Assembly: GCF_037102585.1 (NCBI RefSeq)
Contig: NW_027043829.1
Location: 806,001-870,000, forward strand
Length of the DNA: 64,000 nucleotides
Reading direction: 5' to 3'
Source of the DNA: Saccharomycopsis crataegensis
Lineage: Eukaryota; Ascomycota; Saccharomycetes; Ascoideales; Saccharomycopsidaceae
Below are positions 40,008-49,101 of the stretch, piece after piece; position 1 is the stretch's first letter, and every line of letters starts with the position of its first letter. The notes below the pieces were generated by a model that was given only the letters and a program-made list of their open reading frames with translations, had not been told where the DNA came from and did not search any database. Made by a program: the position numbers and the translations under genes.

Positions 40008-41134
40008 CAAGCAGCTGTCACTCTAAATTTAGCTTTTTCTTCAAGTTTGTTTGTTTTCCCTTAATCTCTCAAACTAAACAACTAAAGGAATGAGGTGAAA
40101 ATAAGCATGAGATTATCAGATGCCGGTAGTCGTCTTGTAGATACGACAATTATATTTGGTCTCGTAAGAACTCAAGATAGAAGTTTGGTGGGAACACTGC
40201 TGAAAAAACAATCTTATGATAGCTGATGTCATTGCTTGACACCCGCCGGGTCGAAGGCGGCTGATTGGTTTCCATCGGTCAGCGCTCGTAACATATAAGG
40301 GTATAACACCCCCAAATACTGATTTTGATAGGTGATCTCAATGTTGTTGTAGTGTTCTTCCTATTTTTCTTACTTAGAGCGATATTTTTTTGCAATTGAT
40401 CTTATTATACTGCGGTGTAGATTACCAGTCTATTCAGTTTATGCCAGCATCGGGCCCTGGAAACCTGCCCCAGATCATGGAGGGTCTGAAGTCACCCTAC
40501 TGAAACACGATCTCCTGCACCCACAAGCAGTTAGACGTGTTGGCAATATGGGTAGAGCATATTGTGGATATTAAGCGAGAGACATATTGGTATAATTTCC
40601 GCCATTTTCTAAGAATTATAAGACCACAGAATAGTGGGAAACCATTCATTCAATCATTTTTTTTATACTGTGGTATACTCTAATTCTCTTTAAAAAGTCA
40701 AACAAATCGCAATGGTTGAGCTGTCCCAGTGGTTGTATCTGCATCTCGACCGTTATTACAACAAAGATCGAAAAAAAAAAAAAAAAAAATACCAAACAAA
40801 CAAAAAGATCTTCCACGCGAGTCACCACACTAATGCCCGATTCGTTACACAAAGCATTCCATTAACTAACTTAGTATCTGAATATTTTTTTTTTTTCCAA
40901 CCCCAATATTTTTTCGAATCCTTTTATTATTAGTGTTCACCTCATCTGGAATGACTACAATTATTCAATCTACACTAATTTGACAATCCAACAATTACTA
41001 TCCGTGGCCCCTCTTTTCACGACACATTAAGACTTTTAGTGAGATATCACTCAATTACTATTAAACGGCCATTGCTCTTTTCAACTTAGACATTTTTTAT
41101 TGCATATATATGTATATATACATATATATATATA
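40008..41134. other. Divergent promoter region, transporter / coiled-coil protein
   Basis: This 1.13-kb region has a GC-rich element with CCGCCGGGTCGAAGGCGG (about 40243-40260) next to TGATTGGTTT (CCAAT box in reverse), 240-270 bp from the transporter start. It also has a GGGCCC patch near 40452, T-tracts near 40880-40900 and a TA-rich stretch at 41100-41134. The upstream DNA resembles a regulated sugar-transporter promoter. No gene is supported; the 20-codon frame at 40441 is not convincing. Confidence 0.55.
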
Positions 41135-42448
41135 ATGTCTTCAAATACCAAAAAAGTTGTCAAGTTTAAATCAATTGAAGATTTCAAATTACGAAAGTTC
41201 AAAAGTCGCTCAGCTAGCACATCGCCAACTACAAAATCGTTCGACACCAAAATAGATAATAGCATTGACGGATTACTTACTGCTAACAAAAATTCCAATA
41301 CTTCACTAGATACCTCGAATGATAGCTTCTCTTTACCTCGTGCCAGGTCGTCAGGGCTTGGGCTCAATAATATCAATGGTGTCAACAGTAACTCCAATAC
41401 TCCTTCAAAGATCTTAGCTGAGGATGCAAAGAATAATACCACCAGCCATAATGATAGCGCTAATGGATCGACGACTGTTTTTTTCCCAAAGCAAAGACGG
41501 TCAACTTCTTTTAATGTCTATCGACAATCAATAATCAGCACAAATAGCCGTCATACTGCAGTTTCAAGCATGGGGAGAAACAGCATGATTTGGCCAGACC
41601 AAGATCATGATGACAACGATAGCAGGTATGATTTGCATACCGAAGACGAAGATATAAACACAATGATTAAGCATCAAAACAGCAGCGGAGAGAATATTAA
41701 TAACAAGCGATTTTCCTTGCTTAATGTTGTCCCATCACCAAGAATTGGTTCGGTACCTGGAAACAAGAGTGAGGATGGCAACGTAACTTCACGCTCGCCA
41801 TCACCTCAAGCCAATCTTACTTTTGGATCAAGAAGACACAGTGTTATAAGTATGGCATCGAGATCAAGTAATGGGGGCCCTCCCAGACTGGCAGGATCCA
41901 ACACAACATCAGGCACTAAGTTTAGTAAAGGAAGCCTAGAAAAACATCAACATCTCAGAAAAACATCATTAGGACAACCTTATAAAGGGATCGATGCTGA
42001 TATTGAAGAGAGTAGTTCCACAATCCTCCCGCCGGCCGCCGAGGTTCAAAAGGGAACCATCTCTTCTATAACCACTACGTCTACAACGCCGGATATTTCT
42101 AATAATTCGAAGATCCAGATAAATGGGTTAACTTCAAGAATCTCTAGAAAAAGCCGAACTAGCCAAGTTAAAGATTATAAAAAGAAGGAAGAGAGTGCAA
42201 AGTATGACAGAATAACCAAATCTTTGACGAATATGTTTGATAATCTACAAACCTCGAACCAAAATAAGGCTGCGTTGATTGCCAGACTTCAACAGTTGAA
42301 GCATCAAAATGACAATCATCGGGCAAAGCTAGATGTATTATTAGCCAAAATCAAAGAGGTTGAAACCAATTTCGAAGCCTATGATCACAAAGTCGATAAC
42401 GATTGCACGTTGATAATGATTTGCATGTGCTTGATAAAGAATATTTAG
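41135..42448 (+). CDS. Ser/Asn-rich protein with C-terminal coiled coil; C-terminus probably frameshifted
   Basis: I do not recognise the family. The 437-residue frame starts MSSNTKKVVKFKSIEDFKLRK, is Ser/Asn-rich and disordered to about residue 340, then becomes a Lys/Glu/Leu coiled coil (KDYKKKEESAKYDRITK, ALIARLQQLKHQNDNHRAK, LLAKIKEVETNFEAYDHK). It ends abruptly in a hydrophobic, Cys-rich stretch (CTLIMICMCLIKNI) unlike the coil. In another frame the next bases read DNDLHVLDKEYLEIEKYMQ and IAQSFG, which continues the coil naturally. A 17-bp imperfect tandem duplication at 42395-42432 explains the switch. So the present stop at 42446-42448 is likely a derived or erroneous end; the natural coil would stop at 42487-42489. 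Confidence 0.72.
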   Translation: MSSNTKKVVKFKSIEDFKLRKFKSRSASTSPTTKSFDTKIDNSIDGLLTANKNSNTSLDTSNDSFSLPRARSSGLGLNNINGVNSNSNTPSKILAEDAKNNTTSHNDSANGSTTVFFPKQRRSTSFNVYRQSIISTNSRHTAVSSMGRNSMIWPDQDHDDNDSRYDLHTEDEDINTMIKHQNSSGENINNKRFSLLNVVPSPRIGSVPGNKSEDGNVTSRSPSPQANLTFGSRRHSVISMASRSSNGGPPRLAGSNTTSGTKFSKGSLEKHQHLRKTSLGQPYKGIDADIEESSSTILPPAAEVQKGTISSITTTSTTPDISNNSKIQINGLTSRISRKSRTSQVKDYKKKEESAKYDRITKSLTNMFDNLQTSNQNKAALIARLQQLKHQNDNHRAKLDVLLAKIKEVETNFEAYDHKVDNDCTLIMICMCLIKNI

Positions 42449-42820
42449 AGATAGAGAAATATATGCAAATTGCCCAGAGTTTCGGATAATTGTCTCTATT
42501 GGATGATCCAATGTGGAGGGGCAGGGTAAGGGCAGCGGATGCTAGGCGGGCAGATAACCAGTTTAAGGTTTGTTCTTATCAACCGGGTAAGCATCATTCA
42601 CCAGCTAGCGCTATTGTGATGTTTCTTTGTGGGACTGACGGCCAGGAGCAGCGATCTCCGTCCTTGAGAGCATTAATGCGTGCTGCTGGAGGGAGGTTAT
42701 GGTTATGGGGGGATTCAATTTGGAGGCAATAAATAAATAATATTGACTCGACCACTCATTTATTACGGTGCCCATGGAACATCAGTATATATGTACATAT
42801 ATATATATGTCTATACACTT

Positions 42821-42864
42821 GAGGAGCACGAGCACGAGCACGAGCAAGAGCAAGAGCAAGAGGA
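42821..42864 (+). repeat. GAGCAC/GAGCAA hexanucleotide array
   Basis: About seven tandem hexamers (GAGCAC, then GAGCAA, then GAGGAA-like) lie between the TA-rich run and the GC-rich block. They are noncoding as far as can be seen. Confidence 0.7.
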
Positions 42865-43266
42865 AGATAAGAAAGTAAAATAAAAAAACCATAGATAGTA
42901 ATAAACCAAGCTCGTAATCATACTATTATTGATTGTATCGCGGTGCAGACTGCGCAAAAATTTTCTTTTTCACTCTGGGCTGGCCTTGTTCAAGGGTTAT
43001 CGACGGTGTGACCGCAATCTGTGCCGTGTGCCAGAGGTCGACCAATCACCGGTGGGGGCATGACCGGTGGTCGATCCCTCGCTGGCTGGGATTTCCGCTG
43101 GGGGCTGCTGCAATCTCGACCGCCAAATCGCGGCAGACAGTCCCGTGTGTCCCCTGCACAATCGCTACTTCCGCGGAAAAGTACCTAGAATCGGTCAGCA
43201 TGGAGATACACAGCGCTACAGGACACAAGTGAAAATTTTTCTTATCCCTTGACCCCCTCCCCCTAT

Positions 43267-43274
43267 TATATAAA
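43267..43274 (+). promoter_or_regulatory. TATA box of GCN4
   Basis: TATATAAA lies 139 bp upstream of uORF1 and 483 bp upstream of the GCN4 ATG. This gives room for a leader long enough to hold all three uORFs. Confidence 0.6.
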
Positions 43275-43292
43275 GCGAGCGTTTTCCGCCCT

Positions 43293-43299
43293 TGAGTCA
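43293..43299 (+). promoter_or_regulatory. Gcn4-binding site (TGAGTCA) in the GCN4 promoter
   Basis: TGAGTCA is the optimal Gcn4/AP-1 half-site pair. It lies 19 bp after the TATA box and upstream of the uORFs, which suggests that the factor feeds back on its own gene. Confidence 0.6.
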
Positions 43300-43405
43300 C
43301 CGGGGCCCTTATTTACTTTCCTTTTCCTTTCCTCAGACCTTCCACACGCCAATTATTAACTTCAAGATTTACCATTATATAACCTAGTCAGAGTACCTTT
43401 GCAAA

Positions 43406-43417
43406 ATGTCCGTTTAA
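43406..43417 (+). promoter_or_regulatory. GCN4 uORF1 (3 codons, MSV)
   Basis: ATG TCC GTT TAA lies 344 nt before the main ATG. A very short first uORF that allows ribosomes to resume scanning is the hallmark of GCN4 translational control. Confidence 0.75.
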
Positions 43418-43542
43418 ATCTTGAGCTTATTATAAAAAGAGAGTTTTTTTTTCTTAGAAATCTATCGTTAGAAAAAAAATAAAGTCGTTAATTATTAATC
43501 GTTAAAGAGAAATCTTTAAATTCGTGTTTTATTTTATCCAAT

Positions 43543-43554
43543 ATGTGTCTGTGA
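43543..43554 (+). promoter_or_regulatory. GCN4 uORF2 (3 codons, MCL)
   Basis: ATG TGT CTG TGA lies between uORF1 and uORF3. It could be a second reinitiation step or neutral. Confidence 0.65.
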
Positions 43555-43571
43555 AATCGCCAAAAAATCAA

Positions 43572-43631
43572 ATGCCATCATGGTATTCTTACGTCTATCC
43601 AATTAGTGCTGCTACAATTAATTCCAAATAA
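43572..43631 (+). promoter_or_regulatory. GCN4 uORF3 (19 codons)
   Basis: This 19-codon frame starts MPSWYSYVYPISAATINSK and ends in TAA 118 nt before the GCN4 ATG. Its length and position fit the inhibitory uORF that is bypassed when eIF2 is phosphorylated by Gcn2. Confidence 0.7.
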
Positions 43632-43749
43632 TTTACTATTACTAGTCTATTCCAAAGTCCAACAAACAAACAAACAATAATTTTTTTTACCTACCGTGTC
43701 AAATACCGTTAGTGCCTTATCAACTATTACCAATAATAATACAATCCCA

Positions 43750-44580
43750 ATGTCTTGTCAATTCAACTTTTTAATGAATGCCGACCCCTTCCAAGGGGCG
43801 TCGGCCAATGACGCTTCCCAGCCAGTCTCTATGGTTCTTGGTGAAAACGTCTTTGATATGTTCTCTCAAAAAGACTCCTTCATTAGCTTGCCGTTAGGCC
43901 AGGCGGGATCAGCCGAGTTGGCAATCACTGCCGAGTCTCCAATCTCCAGTGTTCCTTCCAGCTCCAGCTTGTCTCCAATCTCCTTGCTTTCCATGGCTGC
44001 CGATGATCAATTGAACTCGAACTCAACTTCGAACTCTCCAATGTTTCAAGATCTTGAATTGGAACCAGAAACTTGGGGTCCACTTTTTGAAGACATTGCT
44101 TCTCCTACACACAACGGGGAGATTTCCAATGTTGTTGAAGACATTCAATTAAATGACGTCATTTCTGAAGCAGTTGCCAATGTTGTCAAAGTCAAGGAAG
44201 AGCTAAATGAATCATCTTTGTTGACTAATGCCAAGCCGCTTTTCAAGCGTTCAGCGGTGAATGTTGAGTCTCAAACTGAGGCTCAGCAACAACCTCCAAA
44301 CAAACGCAAGAAGTCAACAAAGATGGATCACTTGGGATGCGTTTCTTACAACCGTAAGCAACGTTCTGCTCCTTTGAACCCAATTGTGATTCCAAACAAT
44401 GCTGACAATGCTGCTGTTAAGAGAGCCAGAAACACTGAAGCTGCTAGAAGAAGTAGAGCTAGAAAGATGGAAAGAATGAATCAACTAGAAGAAAAAGTTG
44501 AAGTCTTATTGAATAAAAATGATGAATTGCAAAAGGAAGTTGAAAGATTGAGAGCTCTTTTAGGTGAAAGAGCAAATTAA
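43750..44580 (+). CDS. GCN4: Gcn4, bZIP activator of amino-acid biosynthesis
   Basis: Gcn4 is the master activator of amino-acid biosynthetic genes under starvation. The 276-residue protein starts at the ATG at 43750 (MSCQFNFLMNADPF). The frame is open back to 43681, but no ATG lies there. Hydrophobic/acidic activation segments are visible (NVFDMFSQKDSFISL near residue 38; LELEPETWGPLFEDI near 105). The C-terminal bZIP has the basic region AAVKRARNTEAARRSRARKM and a zipper with heptad Leu/Val (MNQLEEKVEVLL, then NDELQKEVERLRALLGER). The terminal -ALLGER and the RNTEAARRSRARK core are as in yeast Gcn4 (281 residues). Three uORFs in the leader indicate the classic translational switch. Confidence 0.97.
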   Translation: MSCQFNFLMNADPFQGASANDASQPVSMVLGENVFDMFSQKDSFISLPLGQAGSAELAITAESPISSVPSSSSLSPISLLSMAADDQLNSNSTSNSPMFQDLELEPETWGPLFEDIASPTHNGEISNVVEDIQLNDVISEAVANVVKVKEELNESSLLTNAKPLFKRSAVNVESQTEAQQQPPNKRKKSTKMDHLGCVSYNRKQRSAPLNPIVIPNNADNAAVKRARNTEAARRSRARKMERMNQLEEKVEVLLNKNDELQKEVERLRALLGERAN

Positions 44581-45184
44581 TTTTTGGTTCTGTTATTTTA
44601 TTTCTGTTTTTTTTTTTGTTTGTTTGCCTTGTGTTTTATTAGTTCCAGTTTTTTGTTTCTTTTATTTGATTTTAGACTTTATATTTTTATTACTGAAAAT
44701 CCGAAAAAAATCTAAAAAAATCACTATTTCTATATTCCTTTAAAAAATCTTTTGAACTGTAGATGACTTTTGATAAATATCTCTAGATTGTTTTGCACTA
44801 TCTGTTCTATCGCCATCTTCAGATAAGTGAAAGTTGAAAATTTGATTGAAAATTTTTCCAATATAAGCGATGAGCGTCATTCTGCAAGATTGAGTTGCTG
44901 ATTTACTATACCTTTTCTTTCAACCATTGGCAAAGAAAAGAAAGAAAAAAAAAAGCTGAAAAAAAAGTACAAGGAAAAAAAAAAAGATAAACATGAACTA
45001 TCAACAAAGGACGAATTGTTGTTTGAATATTATTGTCTAAATCGAGGAAGGATTCTGACGTCGCTCTGATCAGGTAAACGAAAAAAAAAAAAAAAAAAAA
45101 AAATACGATTCGTTGTTTTTGCAAGAAAACGAATCAAGAAGCGGGAACTGACTTGGAATGACTGCAAATTATAGATGAATAAAA
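44581..45184. other. Intergenic between GCN4 and the deneddylase-like gene
   Basis: The gap is T-rich just after the GCN4 stop (3' region). A-tracts follow near 44945-44955, 44977-44987 and 45081-45102 in the promoter of the next gene. No gene is supported. Confidence 0.6.
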
Positions 45185-46486
45185 ATGTTCCAGACATCGT
45201 TCAATAGATATAAAGCCTTTTATATTCCTAAGACCCCAATACAACCAGCAAAGCTCCCCAAGCGACATGGAAGATCAATAACCAATGGGTTTGAATTTAT
45301 TCCCTGGGATTCCTCCACCAGTTCAACCACTACCAAAGTGCCGGAGTCACCAGAGCCTGAACATTCTAGCGGTGCTACCACATCAACGGAACCATCAACG
45401 GAAGAAAAATTTAATGAGCAAGAAGATGAACTAGATGATGATTGTCTGAACGATACAAAGGGCAAGAAATCCAAAAATAAAAAATTGTCGAAAGAGGAAA
45501 AGAAAAAACTCAAGCAGGATAAGAAACTCGCTAGACAAGAAGCCTCAAGGGCAAAAAAGAAGCAAGAAGAGGCCGAAGTTTTAGCAAGTGGTAGCGGGGA
45601 TAATGATGATGATGACCAAATAACTAAATCTGGCGCCTCAAGGGCGGCGACAACTAACCATTATATTGATGGGAATATTCGCAGCAGTACCAAGGAAAAA
45701 CTTCATTATTTGAAGTCATTACAATTGACGATTTCTAATACTAAGAACCCAAGAGTGCTAGAGTACCATGACATAACGATTAGAAAAGAAGATATCTTCT
45801 GTTTGGGTCATGATGAGTGGTTAAATGACAACAACTTATCATATATTTACGAAAGGTTAGAAAAAGTGCCATTGCATGAGTACATACACGAGCAAAACAG
45901 TCAATTGCTTAATACCAAGCTTGCAAAACGTTGGAAGAACAGTATTGTGTTGTTGAAGCCCTCACTTGCATTCTTGTTGTTGAAGTTCCCTGATCCGACA
46001 GCATTACAAGGGATCTTACCACCATTGGAGCTTTCAAGCTTCTTATTTGTACCTATCAATGATAATGATGATGTCGAGGCGGCGGAAGGTGGTAGTCATT
46101 GGTCACTTGTAGTGGTTTCGTTGCTCGAAGGTGTGGCCTATTTTTATGATACTTTGGCGGAAGACGAAGATGAAGGAAACTATGAAGAATCGATGGCATT
46201 GGTCACTAATTTGAATTTTTACCTTGAAGCGGTCGGCGGAGGCCATAAGAAAGTGGTGGGAAAAGTTGTGAAAACTCCTCTACAGATCAATGGGAGTGAT
46301 TGTGGAGTTCACGTTTTGCAAATTACTGCCATATTATTAGCAAGAATTATGGAATGTGGAGAAGATGGTGGAATACCTTATGGCTTAGAAGGATTAGAAT
46401 TAAGTGCTTTAGATGGTAGAATATGGATATTGCGCGATATGTTGGAGAAAATCAGAGAGAAGAGGAAAAGTGGAGCATTATTATAG
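45185..46486 (+). CDS. Ulp1/C48-family cysteine protease, deneddylase (Den1/SENP8)-like
   Basis: This is a 433-residue protein with a disordered, Lys-rich N-terminus (a KKKLKQDKKLARQEASRAKK coil near 105-130) and a C48 protease domain from about residue 195. Conserved points are HDEWLNDNNLSYIYERL, which is the N-terminal substrate-binding strand, then GGSHWSLVV with catalytic His305, YFYDTL with Asp322, and NGSDCGVHVL with Cys373. The catalytic domain is short and has the DDNLSY-type opening typical of NEDD8-specific Den1/SENP8 and S. pombe Nep1/2, rather than of Ulp1/Ulp2. Substrate choice (Rub1/NEDD8 versus SUMO) is inference. S. cerevisiae lacks a Den1 orthologue and uses Yuh1 for Rub1. 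Confidence 0.83.
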   Translation: MFQTSFNRYKAFYIPKTPIQPAKLPKRHGRSITNGFEFIPWDSSTSSTTTKVPESPEPEHSSGATTSTEPSTEEKFNEQEDELDDDCLNDTKGKKSKNKKLSKEEKKKLKQDKKLARQEASRAKKKQEEAEVLASGSGDNDDDDQITKSGASRAATTNHYIDGNIRSSTKEKLHYLKSLQLTISNTKNPRVLEYHDITIRKEDIFCLGHDEWLNDNNLSYIYERLEKVPLHEYIHEQNSQLLNTKLAKRWKNSIVLLKPSLAFLLLKFPDPTALQGILPPLELSSFLFVPINDNDDVEAAEGGSHWSLVVVSLLEGVAYFYDTLAEDEDEGNYEESMALVTNLNFYLEAVGGGHKKVVGKVVKTPLQINGSDCGVHVLQITAILLARIMECGEDGGIPYGLEGLELSALDGRIWILRDMLEKIREKRKSGALL

Positions 46487-47217
46487 AACACTATATTATA
46501 TTTATTTTATTTACAGATTTTGGAGGATTTCTACAATAAGATGATTTTGGAATTAGAAAAGCATTTCTTTTTAATTGTTATTGAAACCCCCCCTCGCCCA
46601 TTTTTTTGTAAAGACTAATTACGGCAGACTCTTTTAATGAAGTTTTCAGTTCTCAAGGGGACCAATCCTACGGGAAGATATATTTGGGCATTCACAACCT
46701 GAATGATCTTCACCTGATCAGTAAAGTCATATTGAAGCCTTTTTGCTTTTGGATTAATGTTTTTTTTAGAATAGCAAGATATCTTAAAAATCACGAGCTG
46801 ATCTGTAATATATAGTGAATAATACAGGGAATAAGATAAGGAATGAGAAAGGGAATAATATAAGGATCCGATAATAAGTAATTGATTAGGTAATGAATGA
46901 ACAATTCTGGTAGTATATGTTACATGATCATTCTTAGAGTATCTTGGAGAAGCTCAACACATGCATTAGCCACAAAATTCTGCTCTTAAAGTGCCAATCA
47001 TTTCATTTCTTTACGAAAGCATAGCACTTTCCCACTCCCTGCTATTGGATTTTCTAATATATATTTCCAATAAACTACAAATACTGGGAACCAACAAATA
47101 TTGGCATGGACTTTCTGTCATGCATGAATATTCCCAGAAAAAGACGCGAAAAAAAAAAGAATTTAAAACCACACGCGCGAAATCCTTAAACAAAAAGAAT
47201 AGAAGTCTACGAATGAT
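46487..47217. other. Intergenic upstream of TOP3
   Basis: The gap includes a C-run near 46588, imperfect GAATAA/AAGGAAT repeats near 46817-46880, and, close to TOP3, two CGCGAAA elements at 47144 and 47176. No gene is supported. Confidence 0.55.
47144..47182 (+). promoter_or_regulatory. Two MCB/SCB-like CGCGAAA elements upstream of TOP3
   Basis: ACGCGAAAA at 47144-47152 and CGCGAAA at 47176-47182 match the shared core bound by the G1/S factors SBF and MBF. They lie 36-74 bp before the TOP3 ATG. Confidence 0.45.
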
Positions 47218-49101
47218 ATGAAGATCCTTTGTGTCGCTGAAAAACCTTCAATCGCCAAGTCAGTTGCAGGAATACTTGGTGGTGGTCGTTTCAGCGTACG
47301 TAGCTCTTGTGTAAAATATATCAAGAACTATGATTTCTCTTTCAATTTTGGTGGATCGCTAGGACAATGTGAAGTAACGATGACCTCAGTTCTTGGTAAT
47401 TTTAGAAACAATATATTTCCCGATGAGTATAATTGGGGTCGTTGTGAGCCGATGCAATTATTTACAGCGCCTTTGAAGAAAGGATACGAGAATAAGACCT
47501 CCCAGCTGGTTGCTAAGAATATTGCCACAGAAAGCCAAGACGCCGATAGACTAATGATTTGGACCGATTGTGATCGAGAAGGCGAAAGTATTGGTCACCA
47601 AATATTCGAGGTGGCTCTGGAAAGTAATCGAAGAATCACCCTCGAGAATACTCTTCGTGCTCAATTCTCCCACTTGGAAAGATCCCACGTCATCCATGCC
47701 GCTAAGACCCCGAGACATCTTGATATGAAGCAAGTATATGCTGTGCAAACTCGTGGTGAATTGGATATAAGGTCAGGATTTGCATTCACTCGACTACTAA
47801 CTGACTTGTTAAAATCAGAAATTCCTGGCGGGTTGGAAGATAAGACTATTGTTTCATACGGGTCATGCCAATTCCCGACGTTAGGATTCGTTGTCGATAG
47901 ATATATTCGAGTTAGAAGATTCATAAGTGAGCCATTTTGGTATCTTAGTGTTACAACAATCAAGAATCGTATCCACACTCTCTTCACTTGGACAAAACCT
48001 TCGATGTTTGATCGTATGACAGCTACAGTGCTATATGCAAACTGTATGTCACAGCCGAGAAACGACTTTGGGAAGATTATAGCCAAACAGGAGAACCCAA
48101 CTTCAAATTATAAACCCCTCCCTCTTACCACTGTTGAGTTGCAAAAAATAGCTGCCAGAACTTATAGAATGACTGCCAAGGACACATTAAAAGCCGCTGA
48201 AGATTTATACACTAAGGGGATTATTTCGTATCCACGTACAGAAACAGATAAATTTCCGGCCAAGATGGATTTAAAATCTTTTATACAGCGGCAAACTGGA
48301 CATCGGGAATGGGGCCAATATGCTCAAAGTCTAATAGATGGCAAATTTTCACCACCAAGAAGTGGTAGACACAATGATGAGGCGCATCCTCCAATCCACC
48401 CAGTTTCTTGCCATGATGGTGGAGGTCTATTGGTTAAAGAAAAGAAAATCTATGAATTAGTAGTGCGCCATTTCTTGGCCTGTTGTTCAGATGATGCCAA
48501 AGGTAGTCTTTCAAAAGTCACTCTACAATGGGGAGATGAGATATTTACCACGTCAGCGTTAGAAGTTAAAGAGGAAAATTACCTAGAGATTTACAAACAG
48601 TATAGAACGTGGAAGTCTTCAGCTAAAAAAATTCCACCATTTGAAGTTGGAGAGGAAGTCAAGCTTCAGAAAGCGGAACTTAAGGAGGGCAAAACATCAC
48701 CACCAAATTATATGACCGAAACTGAACTAATTGCTCTTATGGATGCTAATGGCATTGGAACCGATGCCACAATAGCCGAACATATTGATAAAATCCAGCA
48801 ACGTGAGTATGTCACAAGCCTACGTGAAGGAAGCAAGTCAGTACTAGTGCCATCAGAGCTTGGTATGGGAATAGTTCAAGGGTTTGATAATATCGAATTC
48901 AACGAGAATATTAGTTTGACAAAGCCTTTTCTTCGAAAGGACATGGAAAATGAACTAAGCATGATTTGCAGTGGAAATAAAACTAAACCTCAAGTTATTG
49001 AGAAATTAGTCAATATGTACCAGGAGGCTTATGTATTAACCAAAAGAAACCAGCAAACATTGGTCAGGGAGTATAGAAATGTTATCAGGGAGAATGGTTA
49101 A
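47218..49101 (+). CDS. TOP3: Top3, type IA DNA topoisomerase III
   Basis: Top3 acts with the Sgs1 helicase and Rmi1 to dissolve double Holliday junctions and other joined DNA. The 627-residue protein (656 in S. cerevisiae) starts MKILCVAEKPSIAKSVAGIL. It has the acidic TOPRIM motif WTDCDREGE, FSHLERSHVIHAA, SYGSCQFPTLGFVVDR, TTVELQKIAARTYRM and the active-site region YTKGIISYPRTETDKFP with catalytic Tyr338. HNDEAHPPIHP, RHFLACCSDDAKG and IGTDATIAEHIDKIQ follow. All type IA landmarks are present and in order. It lacks the zinc-finger tail seen in animal TOP3A, as expected for yeasts. SCB/MCB-like sites lie upstream. Confidence 0.97.
   Translation: MKILCVAEKPSIAKSVAGILGGGRFSVRSSCVKYIKNYDFSFNFGGSLGQCEVTMTSVLGNFRNNIFPDEYNWGRCEPMQLFTAPLKKGYENKTSQLVAKNIATESQDADRLMIWTDCDREGESIGHQIFEVALESNRRITLENTLRAQFSHLERSHVIHAAKTPRHLDMKQVYAVQTRGELDIRSGFAFTRLLTDLLKSEIPGGLEDKTIVSYGSCQFPTLGFVVDRYIRVRRFISEPFWYLSVTTIKNRIHTLFTWTKPSMFDRMTATVLYANCMSQPRNDFGKIIAKQENPTSNYKPLPLTTVELQKIAARTYRMTAKDTLKAAEDLYTKGIISYPRTETDKFPAKMDLKSFIQRQTGHREWGQYAQSLIDGKFSPPRSGRHNDEAHPPIHPVSCHDGGGLLVKEKKIYELVVRHFLACCSDDAKGSLSKVTLQWGDEIFTTSALEVKEENYLEIYKQYRTWKSSAKKIPPFEVGEEVKLQKAELKEGKTSPPNYMTETELIALMDANGIGTDATIAEHIDKIQQREYVTSLREGSKSVLVPSELGMGIVQGFDNIEFNENISLTKPFLRKDMENELSMICSGNKTKPQVIEKLVNMYQEAYVLTKRNQQTLVREYRNVIRENG

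Larger units (their letters stand above)
42449..43405. other. Intergenic upstream of GCN4, with short repeats and a GC-rich block
   Basis: After the coiled-coil gene comes a fairly GC-rich open stretch (42490-42732) that I cannot support as a gene. A TA-rich run follows (42785-42809), then a GAGCAC/GAGCAA hexamer array (about 42821-42861) and a GC-rich block (about 42990-43190, with two ACCGGT words). The GCN4 core promoter comes last: TATATAAA at 43267 and TGAGTCA at 43293. A 99-codon frame through the GC block has no ATG start. Confidence 0.55.

Noticed and set aside
40441-40503. 20-codon frame (MPASGPGNLPQ...) upstream of the coiled-coil gene
   Set aside because: Too short, no conservation evidence and about 630 bp from the next gene.
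42933-43232. 99-codon frame in the GC-rich block before GCN4
   Set aside because: It has no ATG start, and open frames on both strands are expected in GC-rich DNA. No recognisable protein.
43696-43749. Longer GCN4 frame starting upstream of 43750
   Set aside because: The upstream part has no ATG (it would start at GTG) and the conserved-type N-terminus begins at the ATG at 43750.
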